Origin: Metabacillus litoralis
GTDB taxonomy: Bacteria; Bacillota; Bacilli; Bacillales; Bacillaceae
DNA length: 64,000 nt
Assembly: GCF_007994985.1 (NCBI RefSeq)
Contig: NZ_VOQF01000007.1
Location: 186,001 to 250,000, forward strand
Reading direction: 5' to 3'
This document shows positions 41,834 to 52,202 of the stretch, piece after piece. Position numbers and translations under genes: made by a program. Under the pieces are notes generated by a model. It was not told where the DNA came from. It did no database searches and was given only the letters and a program-made list of their open reading frames with translations. The first letter of the stretch is position 1. Every line of letters begins with the position of its first letter.

Positions 41834-42374
41834 ATGATGATATGTATTGAATCCAGAGCTCATTAACTTTATCAGAGAAGTATGGAGTATGATTAACAAT
41901 TAAATCTGCAAGTACAGATTGATCTAAGGCAAGTTGGATTTGTTCAATTGGTAGTAACGCGCCTATAAAAAGGAGTATGAATAAAACCAGATATGATTCC
42001 AGAAATCCCAAAATTGAACCAGCCCAACGATTTAATTGCTTTAAAATTGGTAATAATGCAACAAAATCTAACATAGAACCAATGATTTGCATAACAATTT
42101 TTGTTCCTATAAATAATATAACGAACGCTACCGCTCGATAGAAAGCTCCTTCGAGATCTTCCCCACTTAATAATGTGAGTATTGCTGGTCCCTCACTTGT
42201 TACAGGGTATGGAATCCAAAGCTTTAATTTCGGTGCAAGATCATCAAAATACTGGTATGCTACTATATAGGCTACAACAAACCCAGTTAAATGGATAAAT
42301 TGAAGGATAAATCCGCGTTTTAAGCCGACTAGTATCCCAAACATTAAAATAATAAATAATACGAAATCTAGCAT
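41832..42374 (-). CDS. yshB: CvpA-family membrane protein, YshB-like
   Basis: 180 residues with four hydrophobic segments: 3-22, 25-42, 82-105 and 118-145. The start MLDFVLFIILMFGILVGLKRGF is typical of CvpA (colicin V production) proteins, whose role is still unclear. Ten bases after zapA, the conserved pairing in Bacilli. The ribosome site (AAAGGAT) is unusually far from ATG. Confidence 0.92.
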   Translation of the reverse strand: MLDFVLFIILMFGILVGLKRGFILQFIHLTGFVVAYIVAYQYFDDLAPKLKLWIPYPVTSEGPAILTLLSGEDLEGAFYRAVAFVILFIGTKIVMQIIGSMLDFVALLPILKQLNRWAGSILGFLESYLVLFILLFIGALLPIEQIQLALDQSVLADLIVNHTPYFSDKVNELWIQYISS

Positions 42375-42383
42375 TTCTTGGCT

Positions 42384-42641
42384 TCAATCCTTTTCTATTA
42401 ATTGTTTCTCTAATTTTTCATAGTCTTCTTTTAGTTTCAGATAGTCATGCACAACATTTACCGCTGTTAACACAGCTAGCTTATTTATATCAAGAGAAGG
42501 GTTTTTACTATTAATCTCTCGCATTTTATCATCAACAATTGAAGCAACAGCCCGAATATGGCTCGTACTTTCTGAACCAATAATTGAATATTGTTGACTA
42601 TATATATCTACTGTTGTTTTCGATTTAGGGCGATTTGACAA
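42384..42641 (-). CDS. zapA: Cell division protein ZapA
   Basis: FtsZ-ring-associated bundling protein. TTG 42641 is chosen because GGAGGA lies seven bases upstream and gives 85 residues, the B. subtilis length; ATG-like frames further out have no better site. Motifs: [12 protein letters not shown], then [16 protein letters not shown] and [16 protein letters not shown], ending in a coiled coil. An extended -10 (TGTTATGAT) lies upstream. Confidence 0.95.
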   Translation of the reverse strand: MSNRPKSKTTVDIYSQQYSIIGSESTSHIRAVASIVDDKMREINSKNPSLDINKLAVLTAVNVVHDYLKLKEDYEKLEKQLIEKD

Positions 42642-42762
42642 CGATAAATCCTCCATTTCCTGCAAATCCTATTCCTTATCATAACACGAAGCTTAATGAT
42701 ATGGGAAGAAGTTCAATAGACTCTTAAAAGAGTAAAATCAAGTACTAGAAAGGATGTCCCTA

Positions 42763-43695
42763 TTGGCAAACTCTGTTATTAAAGTAAATCAATCTATTAT
42801 TAATAAAATGGATGCTCATTACTCAATTCATAAAACAGCAAAAATACCTCCAGGAGCTGTTTTCTCTGCGAAAATAGATGGATGTACAATTACTGCATAC
42901 AAATCAGGTAAGGTCTTATTCCAAGGTGGATCTGCAGAAGCGGAATCAACAAAATGGGGAACTAAATTAGAGCAAAAAGAAAAGCCAGCTTTATCTAGTA
43001 AAACGCCAACAAGTTATCAACCACCTTCAAATATTGCAAGTTTATCAATTATTGGTTCAGATGAGGTAGGAACTGGAGATTTTTTTGGACCTATAACAGT
43101 AGTTGCTGCTTATGTGCAAAAAGAGCAAATTCCTTTGCTTAAAGAACTAGGTGTAAAAGATTCAAAAAATATAAAAGATCCACAAATTATCGAAATAGCG
43201 AAAAACCTTATTAATACAATTCCTTATAGTTTACTTGTGTTACATAATGAGAAATATAATGAACTTCAACAGCAAGGTATGTCACAAGGTAAAATGAAAG
43301 CTTTACTACATAATCAAGCAATTAATAATTTATTAAGTAAAATTGCACCACAAAAACCTGACGGACTATTAATTGATCAATTTGTTGATCCTACTATATA
43401 CTTTAAACATCTAGCTGGAAAAAAACTCCCTGATGAAAAAACCTATTTCTCAACAAAAGCTGAAGGCATTCATTTGGCAGTTGCAGCAGCTTCCATTATT
43501 GCAAGGTATTCATTTGTAAAAGAGTTTGATCGATTATCAGAAATTGCTGGTGTAACGATACCAAAAGGTGCAGGAGCTCACGTAGATCTAGCTGCTGCGA
43601 AGATTATAAAAAGAAATGGCGGGGAATTTTTAGCATCGATTACGAAAAAGCATTTTGCTAATACCGAAAAAGCACTTAAGATTGCGAAAAGGTAA
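42763..43695 (+). CDS. rnhC: Ribonuclease HIII
   Basis: Removes RNA from RNA-DNA hybrids. 310 residues from TTG 42763 (MANSVIKVNQS), with AAAGGATG upstream; the in-frame ATG nine bases earlier is inside that ribosome site. N-terminal TBP-like substrate-binding domain (1-85), catalytic domain from about 90 with GSDEVGTGDFFGPITV, LLIDQF and STKAEGIHLAVAAASIIARY. Plus strand, divergent from zapA. Confidence 0.96.
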   Translation: MANSVIKVNQSIINKMDAHYSIHKTAKIPPGAVFSAKIDGCTITAYKSGKVLFQGGSAEAESTKWGTKLEQKEKPALSSKTPTSYQPPSNIASLSIIGSDEVGTGDFFGPITVVAAYVQKEQIPLLKELGVKDSKNIKDPQIIEIAKNLINTIPYSLLVLHNEKYNELQQQGMSQGKMKALLHNQAINNLLSKIAPQKPDGLLIDQFVDPTIYFKHLAGKKLPDEKTYFSTKAEGIHLAVAAASIIARYSFVKEFDRLSEIAGVTIPKGAGAHVDLAAAKIIKRNGGEFLASITKKHFANTEKALKIAKR

Positions 43696-43779
43696 ATACA
43701 ACAGCTTGTGAGGTCTTAATAAGGGGGTAAATCCCTAGAATGCAGTCTAATTTTCAGTCATGTTAAAGGATTGGTTCAG

Positions 43780-43846
43780 TTTATCATCGATTTTAATGAT
43801 TTATCGACGATTTTCCAAATTTATCAGCGATTCTGCAAATTTCGAC
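43780..43846. repeat. Tandem array with exact 20-bp period, 3.5 copies
   Basis: TTTATCATCGATTTT (43780), TTTATCGACGATTTT (43800), TTTATCAGCGATTCT (43820), then a partial TTTCGAC (43840). Same core as the arrays at 30325 and 52203. Lies between rnhC and the pheT terminator. Confidence 0.85.
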
Positions 43847-43887
43847 AAAACAGAAGCTATACATTACGTTAAAAAAGTCAAACAAAA

Positions 43888-43920
43888 AGGAATCATCTCT
43901 AAAATTGAGATGATTCCTCT
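43888..43920. terminator. Bidirectional terminator between rnhC and pheT
   Basis: AGGAATCATCTC/GAGATGATTCCT stem with T5 on both sides, shared by convergent rnhC and pheT. Confidence 0.9.
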
Positions 43921-43932
43921 TTTTAATTACCT

Positions 43933-46347
43933 TTAGCCACGTAAAGAAGCATTCACTTTTTCTTCAACAGCTTTTAGCACTTTATCATGCACTTTTGTCA
44001 CATCTTCATCTGTTAAAGTTCTTTCCGGATCGAAATAACGTAATGAGAATGCAACAGATTTTTTACCTTCTTCAAGACGATCTCCTTCGTATAAATCAAA
44101 AACAGATACATCTTTTAACATTTTTCCACCAGCTTCAGTGATCACCTTCTCAATATCACCTGCGATAACATTCTTATCTACAACAAGAGCGATATCTCTT
44201 GTGATAGAAGGGTGACGTGGAATAACCTCAAAGCGTGTTTCTTCAATATCAAAAGTTAATAGATCTTCTAAAGATAACTCAAAGACATATGTTTCATTTA
44301 AATCTAATTCTTTTTGAACCGTAGGGTGAATTTGACCTACAAAACCAACAAGCTTATCACCTAAATATACCTCTGCTGTGCGACCAGGGTGCATACCTTC
44401 ACGCTTTGCTTGCTTATACTCAATTTGATTTGTTAAGCCTAATAGTGAAACAAGACCATCAACTATTCCTTTAGCAACATAAAAATCAACTGGCTTCTTT
44501 TCGCCTTGCCAAGAATGTGAGTGCCATAATCCTGTAATTGCAGCTGATAATCTTTCTTTTTCAAGTGGTTGAGTATCTTTTCCTTGTGATAGAAAAACAG
44601 AACTCACTTCATATAAAGCTACTTGATCAATTTGTCTTGCTACATTATATCTTAGTGCATCTAATAAATGAGGAAGAAGACTTAAACGTAGAACACTTCG
44701 TTCTTCACTCATTGGTAAAGAAAGCTTTGTTAATTCTGCAGATTCTAATGCATATTTAGCAGCTTTTTCTTCACTTGTTAGTGAATATGTGATTGCTTGA
44801 TATAAACCTGTTCCTTCTAGATAACGACGTACTTTACGACGTTTTTCTTGATAAGAAGTTAATTTACCTGGAATCGCTTGACCTACTGGTAATGTAGTTG
44901 GAATATTGTCATAACCATATAGTCTTGCTACTTCCTCAACTAAATCCTCTTCTATTGTTATATCTCCACGGCGAGTTGGAACAGTTACAGTCAATGTAGA
45001 TCCATCAAGCTCAACACCAAACTGCAGTCGGTCGAAGATAGATTTCATTTCTTCAGCAGAAATATTCATTCCTAAAATTCTGTTAACCTTCTCAACTGTA
45101 GTTTGCACAACAGCAGGTTCAAATGAAGCTGACTGAACTTCAACAGATCCTTCTAAAACTTCTCCCCCTGCATATAAAGAGATCAGTTGTGCTGCACGTT
45201 CTGCTGCAGCTTGAACACGATTTGGATCTACACCTTTTTCATAACGAGCACTAGCTTCACTTCTTAAACCATGATCTTTTGAAGCCGTTCGTATTCGTTG
45301 ACCATTAAATAATGCAGATTCTAATAAAATGGTTTTTGTATCATTTTGAACCTCTGAATTTGCTCCACCCATCACACCAGCTAATGCTACTGGTTCTGTT
45401 CCATTTGTTATCACTAAATGGTCAGATGTTAATGTACGTTCTTGATCATCTAATGTAACGATCTTCTCACCATCATTAGCTCGACGAACAAGAACTTCTT
45501 TTGAACCAAAACGATCATAATCGAACGCATGTAGTGGTTGACCGTATTCTAGAAGAACAAAATTTGTTATGTCGACAACATTATTGTGTGGACGAATTCC
45601 TGCTGCCATTAATTGTGTTTGCATCCATAGTGGAGATGGAGCAACTGTTACATTTTTAATTACTTTAGCAATGTATAATGGGTTATCTTCTGTTGCATCA
45701 ACCTTAACACTTACTTCAGATGAAGCTTTTTCCGAAGATTTGTCATAAGAAATCTCAGGATATTTAACTTCACGACTTAAAATGGCTGCCACTTCATGTG
45801 CAACACCTAACATGCTTAAAGCATCTGAGCGATTTGGCGTTAACCCTAGCTCAAGAACCGCATCATCTAAATTTAATTGTGCTAATGCATCTTTTCCAAC
45901 TTCAACATCACTCGGGAAAACAAAAATACCTTCAGAATATTCTTTGGCAACTAGCTTTGATTCAATGCCAAGTTCTTGTAGCGAACAAATCATTCCATTA
46001 GAAACCTCACCACGAAGCTTAGCTTTTTTTATTTTAAAATTGCCAGGTAACACAGCTCCAACTGTCGCAACAGCTACTTTTTGACCTTTATCAACGTTTT
46101 TTGCTCCGCAAATAATTTGGACAAGTTCACCATCACCGAGGTCAACCTGACATTTATTGAGTTTATCTGCATCCGGATGTTGTTCTTTTTCAACAACATG
46201 CCCGATCACTACACCCTTCATGCCTTCATTTAAGACATCTACACCTTCAACTTCAATTCCGCTACGTGTAATTTTTTCTGCCAATTCATCTGGAGTAATG
46301 CCTGATAAATCAACATATTCTGCTAACCATTTATATGAAACAAACAT
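43933..46347 (-). CDS. pheT: Phenylalanyl-tRNA synthetase beta subunit
   Basis: 804 residues. N-terminal tRNA-binding domain (about 40-150), B3/B4 editing domain (about 200-400, [15 protein letters not shown]), B5 domain (about 410-480), and C-terminal ferredoxin-like anticodon-binding domain ([13 protein letters not shown]). ATG with AGGAGGA, 16 bases after pheS. Confidence 0.98.
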   Translation of the reverse strand: MFVSYKWLAEYVDLSGITPDELAEKITRSGIEVEGVDVLNEGMKGVVIGHVVEKEQHPDADKLNKCQVDLGDGELVQIICGAKNVDKGQKVAVATVGAVLPGNFKIKKAKLRGEVSNGMICSLQELGIESKLVAKEYSEGIFVFPSDVEVGKDALAQLNLDDAVLELGLTPNRSDALSMLGVAHEVAAILSREVKYPEISYDKSSEKASSEVSVKVDATEDNPLYIAKVIKNVTVAPSPLWMQTQLMAAGIRPHNNVVDITNFVLLEYGQPLHAFDYDRFGSKEVLVRRANDGEKIVTLDDQERTLTSDHLVITNGTEPVALAGVMGGANSEVQNDTKTILLESALFNGQRIRTASKDHGLRSEASARYEKGVDPNRVQAAAERAAQLISLYAGGEVLEGSVEVQSASFEPAVVQTTVEKVNRILGMNISAEEMKSIFDRLQFGVELDGSTLTVTVPTRRGDITIEEDLVEEVARLYGYDNIPTTLPVGQAIPGKLTSYQEKRRKVRRYLEGTGLYQAITYSLTSEEKAAKYALESAELTKLSLPMSEERSVLRLSLLPHLLDALRYNVARQIDQVALYEVSSVFLSQGKDTQPLEKERLSAAITGLWHSHSWQGEKKPVDFYVAKGIVDGLVSLLGLTNQIEYKQAKREGMHPGRTAEVYLGDKLVGFVGQIHPTVQKELDLNETYVFELSLEDLLTFDIEETRFEVIPRHPSITRDIALVVDKNVIAGDIEKVITEAGGKMLKDVSVFDLYEGDRLEEGKKSVAFSLRYFDPERTLTDEDVTKVHDKVLKAVEEKVNASLRG

Positions 46348-46363
46348 GTTTAAATCCTCCTAT

Positions 46364-47401
46364 TTACGCTCGTTTAAATTGTTTTAAGAAACGCACATCA
46401 TCTGTGTAGAAATGTCTAATATCATCAATACCATATTTCAACATTGCGATTCTCTCAGGACCCATTCCAAATGCAAAACCACTATACTTCTTAGAATCAA
46501 AGCCTGCCATTTCTAGAACATTAGGATGAACCATTCCTGCTCCTAAAATCTCGATCCAGCCAGTTTTTTTACATACATTACAGCCTTTTCCTCCGCATGA
46601 GAAGCAAGACACATCAACTTCAACTGAAGGCTCTGTAAATGGGAAGAAGCTTGGACGTAGGCGAATTTCACGTTCTTCACCAAACATTTTCTTCGCAAAC
46701 ACTTCAAGTGTACCTTTAAGGTCACTCATGCTAATGTTTTCATCTACCACAAGTCCTTCGATTTGTGTAAATTGATGTGAATGTGTTGCATCATCATTAT
46801 CACGGCGATACACCTTACCAGGACAAATGATTTTCACTGGTCCCTGACCTTCATGTTTTTGCATTGTTCTAGCTTGTACTGGAGAAGTATGTGTACGTAA
46901 AAGCAATTCTTCAGTTATATAAAAGGAATCCTGCATATCGCGAGCTGGATGACCTTTTGGAAGATTTAATGCTTCAAAGTTGAAATAATCTGTTTCAACT
47001 TCAGGTCCTTCTGCAATTTGATACCCCATGCCAAGGAACAGGTCCTCTATTTCTTCTACAACTGCTGTTATTGGGTGATGATTTCCTACTCTTACAGGTC
47101 TCCCCGGTAAAGTAACATCAATTGTTTCGTTTGCTAGTCTTTCTTCTACTGCTAGCTGTTCTAAATGCTCTTGTTTACCTGAAATAGCATTTGCAATCAC
47201 TTCACGAACTTCATTTGCTAGAGCTCCCATTACTGGTCGTTCTTCAGCAGACAATTTCCCCATTCCACGTAGCACTTCTGTAATAGGGCCTTTCTTTCCT
47301 AAGTATGCAACACGTATATCATTCAACGCTTTTAGTTCCTGCGCTTGTTCAATCTTTTCAAGCGCTTCTTGTTGCAGCTGTTTTAATTGCTCCTGCATCA
47401 T
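46364..47401 (-). CDS. pheS: Phenylalanyl-tRNA synthetase alpha subunit
   Basis: Class II catalytic subunit. 345 residues from the first of two adjacent ATGs; AGGAGG is correctly placed for either. Coiled-coil N-terminus, then [21 protein letters not shown] (motif 2) and [14 protein letters not shown] (motif 3). Controlled by a phenylalanine T-box. Confidence 0.98.
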   Translation of the reverse strand: MMQEQLKQLQQEALEKIEQAQELKALNDIRVAYLGKKGPITEVLRGMGKLSAEERPVMGALANEVREVIANAISGKQEHLEQLAVEERLANETIDVTLPGRPVRVGNHHPITAVVEEIEDLFLGMGYQIAEGPEVETDYFNFEALNLPKGHPARDMQDSFYITEELLLRTHTSPVQARTMQKHEGQGPVKIICPGKVYRRDNDDATHSHQFTQIEGLVVDENISMSDLKGTLEVFAKKMFGEEREIRLRPSFFPFTEPSVEVDVSCFSCGGKGCNVCKKTGWIEILGAGMVHPNVLEMAGFDSKKYSGFAFGMGPERIAMLKYGIDDIRHFYTDDVRFLKQFKRA

Positions 47402-47486
47402 TTTTTCCTCCTTATTTTAGGCTTTCTGTTTTACTTCATTTGTTTAGTTACTAAAGCCATTCTAAAAGTAGCTTTTTTTGCAAAAT

Positions 47487-47756
47487 AAAAAACCCATCCC
47501 AGAAAGGGACGAGTTTGAATTCGCGTTACCACCCTTGTTAATCGTACATAGAAAAACTCATACGACTCACTTCATTTCCATAACGGTAAAAACCGGAACA
47601 CCTTTACATATTTATCATATGGTCTAAGTGTCAACTCGAGAGGTGAATTCATTTATCTCTATCATAAAAGTGCTTTCAGTCTAAGGCACTTTATCCCTGA
47701 ATGAACGAATGATAAATTACTATGCTCTGTCATCGTTTTGTTTCATATGTAATTTC
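47487..47756 (-). promoter_or_regulatory. T-box leader of pheST, phenylalanine specifier UUC
   Basis: T-box sequence GGGTGGTAACGCG at 47522-47534; specifier UUC (Phe) at 47645-47647 in GAA-UUC-ACC; terminator AACTCGTCCC/GGGATGGGTT with T6 at 47487-47518 (minus strand). Confidence 0.95.
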
Positions 47757-47762
47757 TATCTT

Positions 47763-47791
47763 ATTATAATCAAAACAAAATGTTACTGCAA
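47763..47791 (-). promoter_or_regulatory. Sigma-A promoter of pheST
   Basis: TTGCAG (47786-47791), 17-base spacer, TATAAT (47763-47768). The -35 lies three bases after the end of the methylase gene. Confidence 0.8.
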
Positions 47792-47793
47792 GG

Positions 47794-48546
47794 CTACCCA
47801 CGTAAATGATATAAGAGAATTCCTGTTGCGATAGCAACATTTAATGATTCAGCACCACCATATATTGGAATAAATAAATTTTTATCTGTTTTCTCAAGTA
47901 GATCAGCGTTAACTCCACTACCTTCATTACCAATGATTAAGCAAAATTGCTCAGTAGATTTTACTTCATTGTAACTTATCCCGTTTTGTAGAGAAGTTCC
48001 ATAAATCGGAATTTGCTGCTCCTTATAATCCATTACCTTTTCTAGCAAGTTTCCCTTAACAATTGGCAAGTGAAAAATGGAGCCTTGACTAGATCGTATA
48101 ACCTTTGAATTATAATGATCCACTGTTCCTTCTCCTAAAATAACACCATCAATTCCTGCAGCATCAGCTGTACGAATAATTGTACCCAGATTACCCGGAT
48201 CTTGAACACTATCAACTAAAAGAATTTTCTTCCATGTGTTTGGTGTATGCTGATTTTGAAATTCACAAATTGCCGCTACACCTTGTGGAGCTTCTGTATC
48301 ACTTATAGCCTTCATGATCTCATTTGTCACTAAAATTATATTTAAGCCATCTACATTCCAATGTGTTGGCATCGTGATATCTTCACACAGTATTAAATCC
48401 TTAATGATGTCTTTCGTTTTTAATGCTTCTTCAACTAAATGTAATCCTTCTATAATATATGTGCCTGTTGCTTCACGTTCTTTTTTTGTGTGCAACTTAC
48501 GCCATTGTTTTACTTTAGAGTTTTTTACTGATTCAATTCGGTCCAC
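47794..48546 (-). CDS. ysgA: SpoU-family RNA 2'-O-ribose methyltransferase
   Basis: 250 residues from GTG 48546 (MDRIESVKNSKVKQW): AAAGGAG is six bases upstream, whereas the ATG two codons earlier would sit on it. SPOUT fold motifs: DPGNLGTIIRTADAAG, GNEGSGV and ESLNVAIATGILLYHLR. The exact RNA target is not known from sequence. Upstream of pheS and divergent from sspI. Confidence 0.93.
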   Translation of the reverse strand: MDRIESVKNSKVKQWRKLHTKKEREATGTYIIEGLHLVEEALKTKDIIKDLILCEDITMPTHWNVDGLNIILVTNEIMKAISDTEAPQGVAAICEFQNQHTPNTWKKILLVDSVQDPGNLGTIIRTADAAGIDGVILGEGTVDHYNSKVIRSSQGSIFHLPIVKGNLLEKVMDYKEQQIPIYGTSLQNGISYNEVKSTEQFCLIIGNEGSGVNADLLEKTDKNLFIPIYGGAESLNVAIATGILLYHLRG

Positions 48547-48662
48547 ATTCATACTCCTTTTAAGTGCATTTACATTTTCTCTTTCTCATCATACATAATA
48601 TTTTATCGTTTAACAAATGCTATAGGATAAGTAGTAACATTTCTGCAAAGGAGTTGATATTA

Positions 48663-48872
48663 ATGAATTTAAATCTTCGTCATGCTGTTATTTCAAATGT
48701 TTCTGGAAACGATCAAGGTCAGCTACAAGATACAATTGTTGATGCCATTCAAAGTGGAGAAGAAAAAATGCTACCAGGTCTAGGAGTTCTTTTCGAGGTA
48801 ATCTGGCAAAATGCAAATGATCAAGATAAACAAGAAATGTTGGCAACTTTAGAACAAGGATTAAAGAAATAA
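48663..48872 (+). CDS. sspI: Small acid-soluble spore protein SspI
   Basis: 69 residues starting [16 protein letters not shown]; conserved core [21 protein letters not shown] minor spore protein made in the forespore. ATG with AAAGGAGTTG; a longer frame upstream has no ribosome site. A sigma-G promoter is expected but could not be fixed by eye. Confidence 0.95.
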   Translation: MNLNLRHAVISNVSGNDQGQLQDTIVDAIQSGEEKMLPGLGVLFEVIWQNANDQDKQEMLATLEQGLKK

Positions 48873-48885
48873 TACAAAACTTTAA

Positions 48886-48917
48886 AAAATGCTGGGTACT
48901 TATGTCCCAGCATTTTT
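48886..48917. terminator. Bidirectional terminator between sspI and the M42 gene
   Basis: AAATGCTGGG/CCCAGCATTT stem with T-runs both ways, between convergent genes. Confidence 0.9.
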
Positions 48918-48920
48918 TTG

Positions 48921-50006
48921 TTATTCAAATGTAATTTTATTCACAGTATCGCGATCTAAACGTTTTACAACCTCAGTAATTAATTTCACGGCATTTTCAT
49001 AATCATCTCGGTGAAGCATTGCTGCATGTGAGTGAATATATCGAGTAGCAATTGTTATTGATAAAGCAGGCACACCATTTGCTGAAATGTGAATAGCACC
49101 TGAATCAGTTCCACCACCAGCAATCGCATCAAATTGATAAGGTATATCTAATTCATCAGCTGTATCTGTTACTAAATCACGTAACCCTTTGTGAGATACC
49201 ATTGAGGCATCATAAAGAATGATTTGTGGACCTTTACCCATTTTGCTCGCAGCTTCTTTTTCAGAAATTCCTGGTGTGTCCCCAGCTATTCCAACATCAA
49301 CGCCAAATGCAATGTCTGGCTGAATTACGTTTGCAGATGTACGAGCTCCACGTAGTCCTACCTCTTCTTGAACAGTTCCAACACCGTACACAACATTAGG
49401 GTGATCTACTTCTGTAAGATTTTTAAGCACATCAATTGCAATTGCACACCCAATGCGATTATCCCATGCTTTTGCAAGAAGCATCTTTTCATTTTGCATA
49501 ACAGTAAATTCAAAATATGGAACAACTTGATCTCCAGGTTTTACACCAAATTCAATAGCTTCTTCTTTACTTGATGCCCCAATATCAATAAACATATCTT
49601 TAATATCAACTGGTTTTTTGCGAGCTTCTGGAGGTAAAATATGTGGTGGCTTCGAACCAATAATCCCAGTTACATCACCTTTATTTGTTACAATCGTCAC
49701 TCGTTGTGCAAGCATAACCTGTGACCACCAGCCACCTACCGTTTGAAAACGCAAGAAACCTTTGTCATCAATTTGGGTAATCATAAACCCAACTTCATCT
49801 AAATGACCTGCAATCATGATTTTAGGTCCGTTTTCTTGACCTACTTTTTTAGCAATTAAACTTCCAAGATGATCTGTTGTAACTTCATCAGAATAACTCG
49901 ATATGTATTTTTTCATAACATCACGAACTTCACGCTCGTTTCCTGGAATCCCTTTTGCATCTGTTAAATCTTTAAGCATTGTTAATGTTTCATCTAGTTT
50001 AGCCAT
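48921..50006 (-). CDS. ysdC: M42-family metallo-aminopeptidase, YsdC-like
   Basis: 361 residues. Two-metal site signatures: AGHLDEVGF (His and Asp), [15 protein letters not shown] (catalytic Glu pair), DVGIAGD and [13 protein letters not shown]-like insert lies at about 75-165. Forms large oligomeric shells in characterised relatives. Called glucanase in old annotations; aminopeptidase fits the motifs. ATG with AGGAGGA. Confidence 0.93.
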   Translation of the reverse strand: MAKLDETLTMLKDLTDAKGIPGNEREVRDVMKKYISSYSDEVTTDHLGSLIAKKVGQENGPKIMIAGHLDEVGFMITQIDDKGFLRFQTVGGWWSQVMLAQRVTIVTNKGDVTGIIGSKPPHILPPEARKKPVDIKDMFIDIGASSKEEAIEFGVKPGDQVVPYFEFTVMQNEKMLLAKAWDNRIGCAIAIDVLKNLTEVDHPNVVYGVGTVQEEVGLRGARTSANVIQPDIAFGVDVGIAGDTPGISEKEAASKMGKGPQIILYDASMVSHKGLRDLVTDTADELDIPYQFDAIAGGGTDSGAIHISANGVPALSITIATRYIHSHAAMLHRDDYENAVKLITEVVKRLDRDTVNKITFE

Positions 50007-50201
50007 TATGTAAATCCTCCTTAATTAACAATCTTCTTCATTATACATGAAAGAACTATACCTGAACGAACTTCTGATATGGTTGTCTTAATTAACCTTG
50101 CTGTTGTCTCTTATATGATTTACTTCATTTTTAGAAACATACGCTTCTTCTACTTGCTGAACTGACATATTTTATTTTGCCGGGTAATACCTGAATACAT
50201 T

Positions 50202-50639
50202 TCACTTCAAACCAGATGAACCAAATCCACCTTCACCTCTTGCAGAGCCAGATAATTCTTCAACTTGAACTAATTCAACTTTCGGAACTGGAGCAATAAC
50301 CATTTGTGCAATTCTTACGTGCTTTTCTACTTTAAACTCATCTTTTCCATGGTTTATTAAGATCACTTTAATTTCTCCTCTATAACCCTCATCAATTGTT
50401 CCAGGACTGTTCAATACAGTTACTGAATGCTTTAATGCTAAACCACTTCTTGGTCTAACTTGTGCTTCAGTTCCTTCAGGAAGCTCAATACTAATACCTG
50501 TGCTTATCAACTCAGCCTCCCCAGGCATAATTACTTTTTCCTCATTAGAATACAAATCTAATCCAGCATCTCCTTTATTAGCTTGAAGTGGTAATAAAGC
50601 ATCTTTATTTAATAACTTTACCTTCAACTTATATTTCAA
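50202..50639 (-). CDS. dut: Deoxyuridine 5'-triphosphate nucleotidohydrolase (dUTPase)
   Basis: 145 residues, trimeric type with all five motifs: [42 protein letters not shown] and [13 protein letters not shown]. Keeps uracil out of DNA. TTG start at 50639 with AAGGGAGAG upstream. In B. subtilis dUTPases are phage-linked; here the gene is in a housekeeping spot between ysdB and ysdC, and no phage genes are near. Confidence 0.96.
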   Translation of the reverse strand: MKYKLKVKLLNKDALLPLQANKGDAGLDLYSNEEKVIMPGEAELISTGISIELPEGTEAQVRPRSGLALKHSVTVLNSPGTIDEGYRGEIKVILINHGKDEFKVEKHVRIAQMVIAPVPKVELVQVEELSGSARGEGGFGSSGLK

Positions 50640-50906
50640 ATTTAGCTCTCCCTTGATTTAGTATAAGTATCTTCTGTTTTTTTTTTTTTGAAAAAATATT
50701 CCTAATTCTTTTTATTGATCTATCATTTTCTCATTCATGACAAAACACCAGTATTTTCGCTCTATTGTTTTACCTTTTCTAACTAATGCTGTGTTTCAAT
50801 TCTTAGATCTAATTGTTATTGCATTTGATATAAACTTGAAATAACCGTCAATTTTGCCTCCAATAAAAATATCCTACTAAAAAATTATAACAAATTGAAA
50901 AAAACT
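50640..50906. other. dut-ysdB divergent intergenic region
   Basis: AT-rich. A run of 13 T at 50677-50689 lies upstream of dut. A weak sigma-A candidate for dut (TTGACG, 17 bases, TCAAAT, minus strand) lies at about 50831-50859. No gene seen. Confidence 0.4.
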
Positions 50907-50933
50907 TGAAACCTTTTCGCTTCCTAAATCGTA
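50907..50933 (+). promoter_or_regulatory. Sigma-W-type promoter of ysdB
   Basis: TGAAAC (50907-50912), 17-base spacer, CGTA (50930-50933): an exact ECF envelope-stress consensus 33 bases before the ATG. ysdB is a known sigma-W target in B. subtilis. Confidence 0.85.
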
Positions 50934-50966
50934 AATAAGGAAAAATACCCTCAGGAGGGGTTAAAA

Positions 50967-51362
50967 ATGTTTGTTATATTATTAAGGCTGCTTTTAATCA
51001 TTTTCATTCTATTTCTTATTTATTCTGGATTCAAATATTTATTTAATCCAAAGCGTAAACTTGAATTAGCTCATGAACAAAAACAATTTCATTTCTTAGA
51101 TGATAAAGAAAATGTCCGAAAAAATTTTTTATTAACCTACAAAGGTGTATTATTTGAAGGAGAAAAATACTTAGGTACAACAACACATTCGTTTGAGGTT
51201 GTCTCCATTTTTATATGGGCAAAAAACACTAGTTCACTACAAGGATTAACATTAGAAGATTTTTCATATGTAGAGAACCAAATAAAAAAACGTTATCCAC
51301 ACGCAAAGATTGATTGGAAAAGTCCAATTAAAGAGCTTCTTGTGAAAAAACGTGAGAAATAA
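50967..51362 (+). CDS. ysdB: YsdB-like protein with N-terminal membrane segment
   Basis: 131 residues. Hydrophobic segment at 3-25, then a basic, soluble domain with no known motif (LTYKGVLFEGEKYLGTTTHS). Function unknown. ATG with AGGAGGGG. The sigma-W promoter suggests a role in the response to cell-envelope attack. Confidence 0.9.
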   Translation: MFVILLRLLLIIFILFLIYSGFKYLFNPKRKLELAHEQKQFHFLDDKENVRKNFLLTYKGVLFEGEKYLGTTTHSFEVVSIFIWAKNTSSLQGLTLEDFSYVENQIKKRYPHAKIDWKSPIKELLVKKREK

Positions 51363-51392
51363 GAAACTTAAATCAAAGTCTAATTCGTAATA

Positions 51393-51422
51393 AAAGGTAC
51401 AGTTCATTGTCGAGCTGTACCT
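51393..51422. terminator. Bidirectional terminator between ysdB and the VTT gene
   Basis: AAAGGTACAG/CTGTACCTTT stem, T5 on the plus side, T4 on the minus side. The VTT gene stop lies inside it. Confidence 0.8.
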
Positions 51423-52018
51423 TTTTCTTTTAAAAAGAAATCTTCCCACTTGATAAAGACCTGTTTCTCTCTTAAAAAATAAATAAGAAATAGCAAGGTT
51501 AACAAGATTGAACCAATCAATATTGGTGACAAATTTTGAATTGATGCCCCTAAAAAGGTAAAACATAGTGATGAAGGTATATGAGTGATAAATGAAAGCC
51601 TCACATATCTCATAAATCCTTTTGTTTTTTCTAAAATGCAAAGAGAGATAAGTGAAAAGTTTACAAGTGGAATCAAGCGTAAAACCATAATTTGGCCAGT
51701 TGAAAAATAGGTGTACGCACCTATCCATTTTTCTTTCATTTTCACAAATCGATGTAATAATTTAGGAAACAGCCTGGAAAACAAATAAAAAGTAATACTT
51801 GCACAAGTAAGGCCTACAACTGAATATAGCGATCCTAATTCGGTACCAAATAAAATACCACCAGCAACACAAACAACAGCTACTGGAATAAACAGAAATT
51901 GTCTAATGATATGAAATAGAATAAAGAATAGCGGTGCAAATAATCCTGTAGTTTGGATGGCAGTTAAAACAGTAGACGTCGCAAGCTCGATTTTAATCAC
52001 CACTTTCTTGTTTGTCAT
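51404..52018 (-). CDS. VTT-domain membrane protein (TVP38/TMEM64, DedA-like)
   Basis: 204 residues with five to six hydrophobic segments. The VTT core is VAVVCVAGGILFGTELGSLYSVVG, followed by FYLFSRLF, then RLIPLVNFSLIS (the conserved R-x-x-P) and a hydrophobic end. Relatives affect membrane lipid translocation or homeostasis. The ribosome site is very weak for ATG 52018, so the start is uncertain. Its place between ysdB and ysdA is not part of the B. subtilis order; neighbouring DNA is repeat-rich. Confidence 0.8.
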   Translation of the reverse strand: MTNKKVVIKIELATSTVLTAIQTTGLFAPLFFILFHIIRQFLFIPVAVVCVAGGILFGTELGSLYSVVGLTCASITFYLFSRLFPKLLHRFVKMKEKWIGAYTYFSTGQIMVLRLIPLVNFSLISLCILEKTKGFMRYVRLSFITHIPSSLCFTFLGASIQNLSPILIGSILLTLLFLIYFLREKQVFIKWEDFFLKEKGTARQ

Positions 52019-52202
52019 TCTGGCAGGTTAGTAGTGTTTATACATTTTACGAGAATTTTTGTGATTTATGCTAATTCATTGGACGGATAACTTCTTGAGT
52101 ATATGGAATCAGTTTTGCAGAAGGTGGCAATCTAAGGATGTGGTGGCTTTCTTTGTAAGTGGGCTTTTTCTCAATAGAGGTGTATTTTGTCGAAAAATGT
52201 CT

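Noticed and set aside
48580-48630. Sigma-G promoter for sspI
   Set aside because: A CATCATA-type -10 is present but no -35 of the right form at 17-18 bases; expected but not demonstrated.
48564-48662. 33-codon upstream extension of sspI
   Set aside because: The SspI family starts at MNLNLRHAV, which has its own AAAGGAG site; the extension has none.
51264-51728. 154-codon open frame on the minus strand
   Set aside because: Overlaps ysdB and the VTT gene in another frame; a shadow of the real genes.
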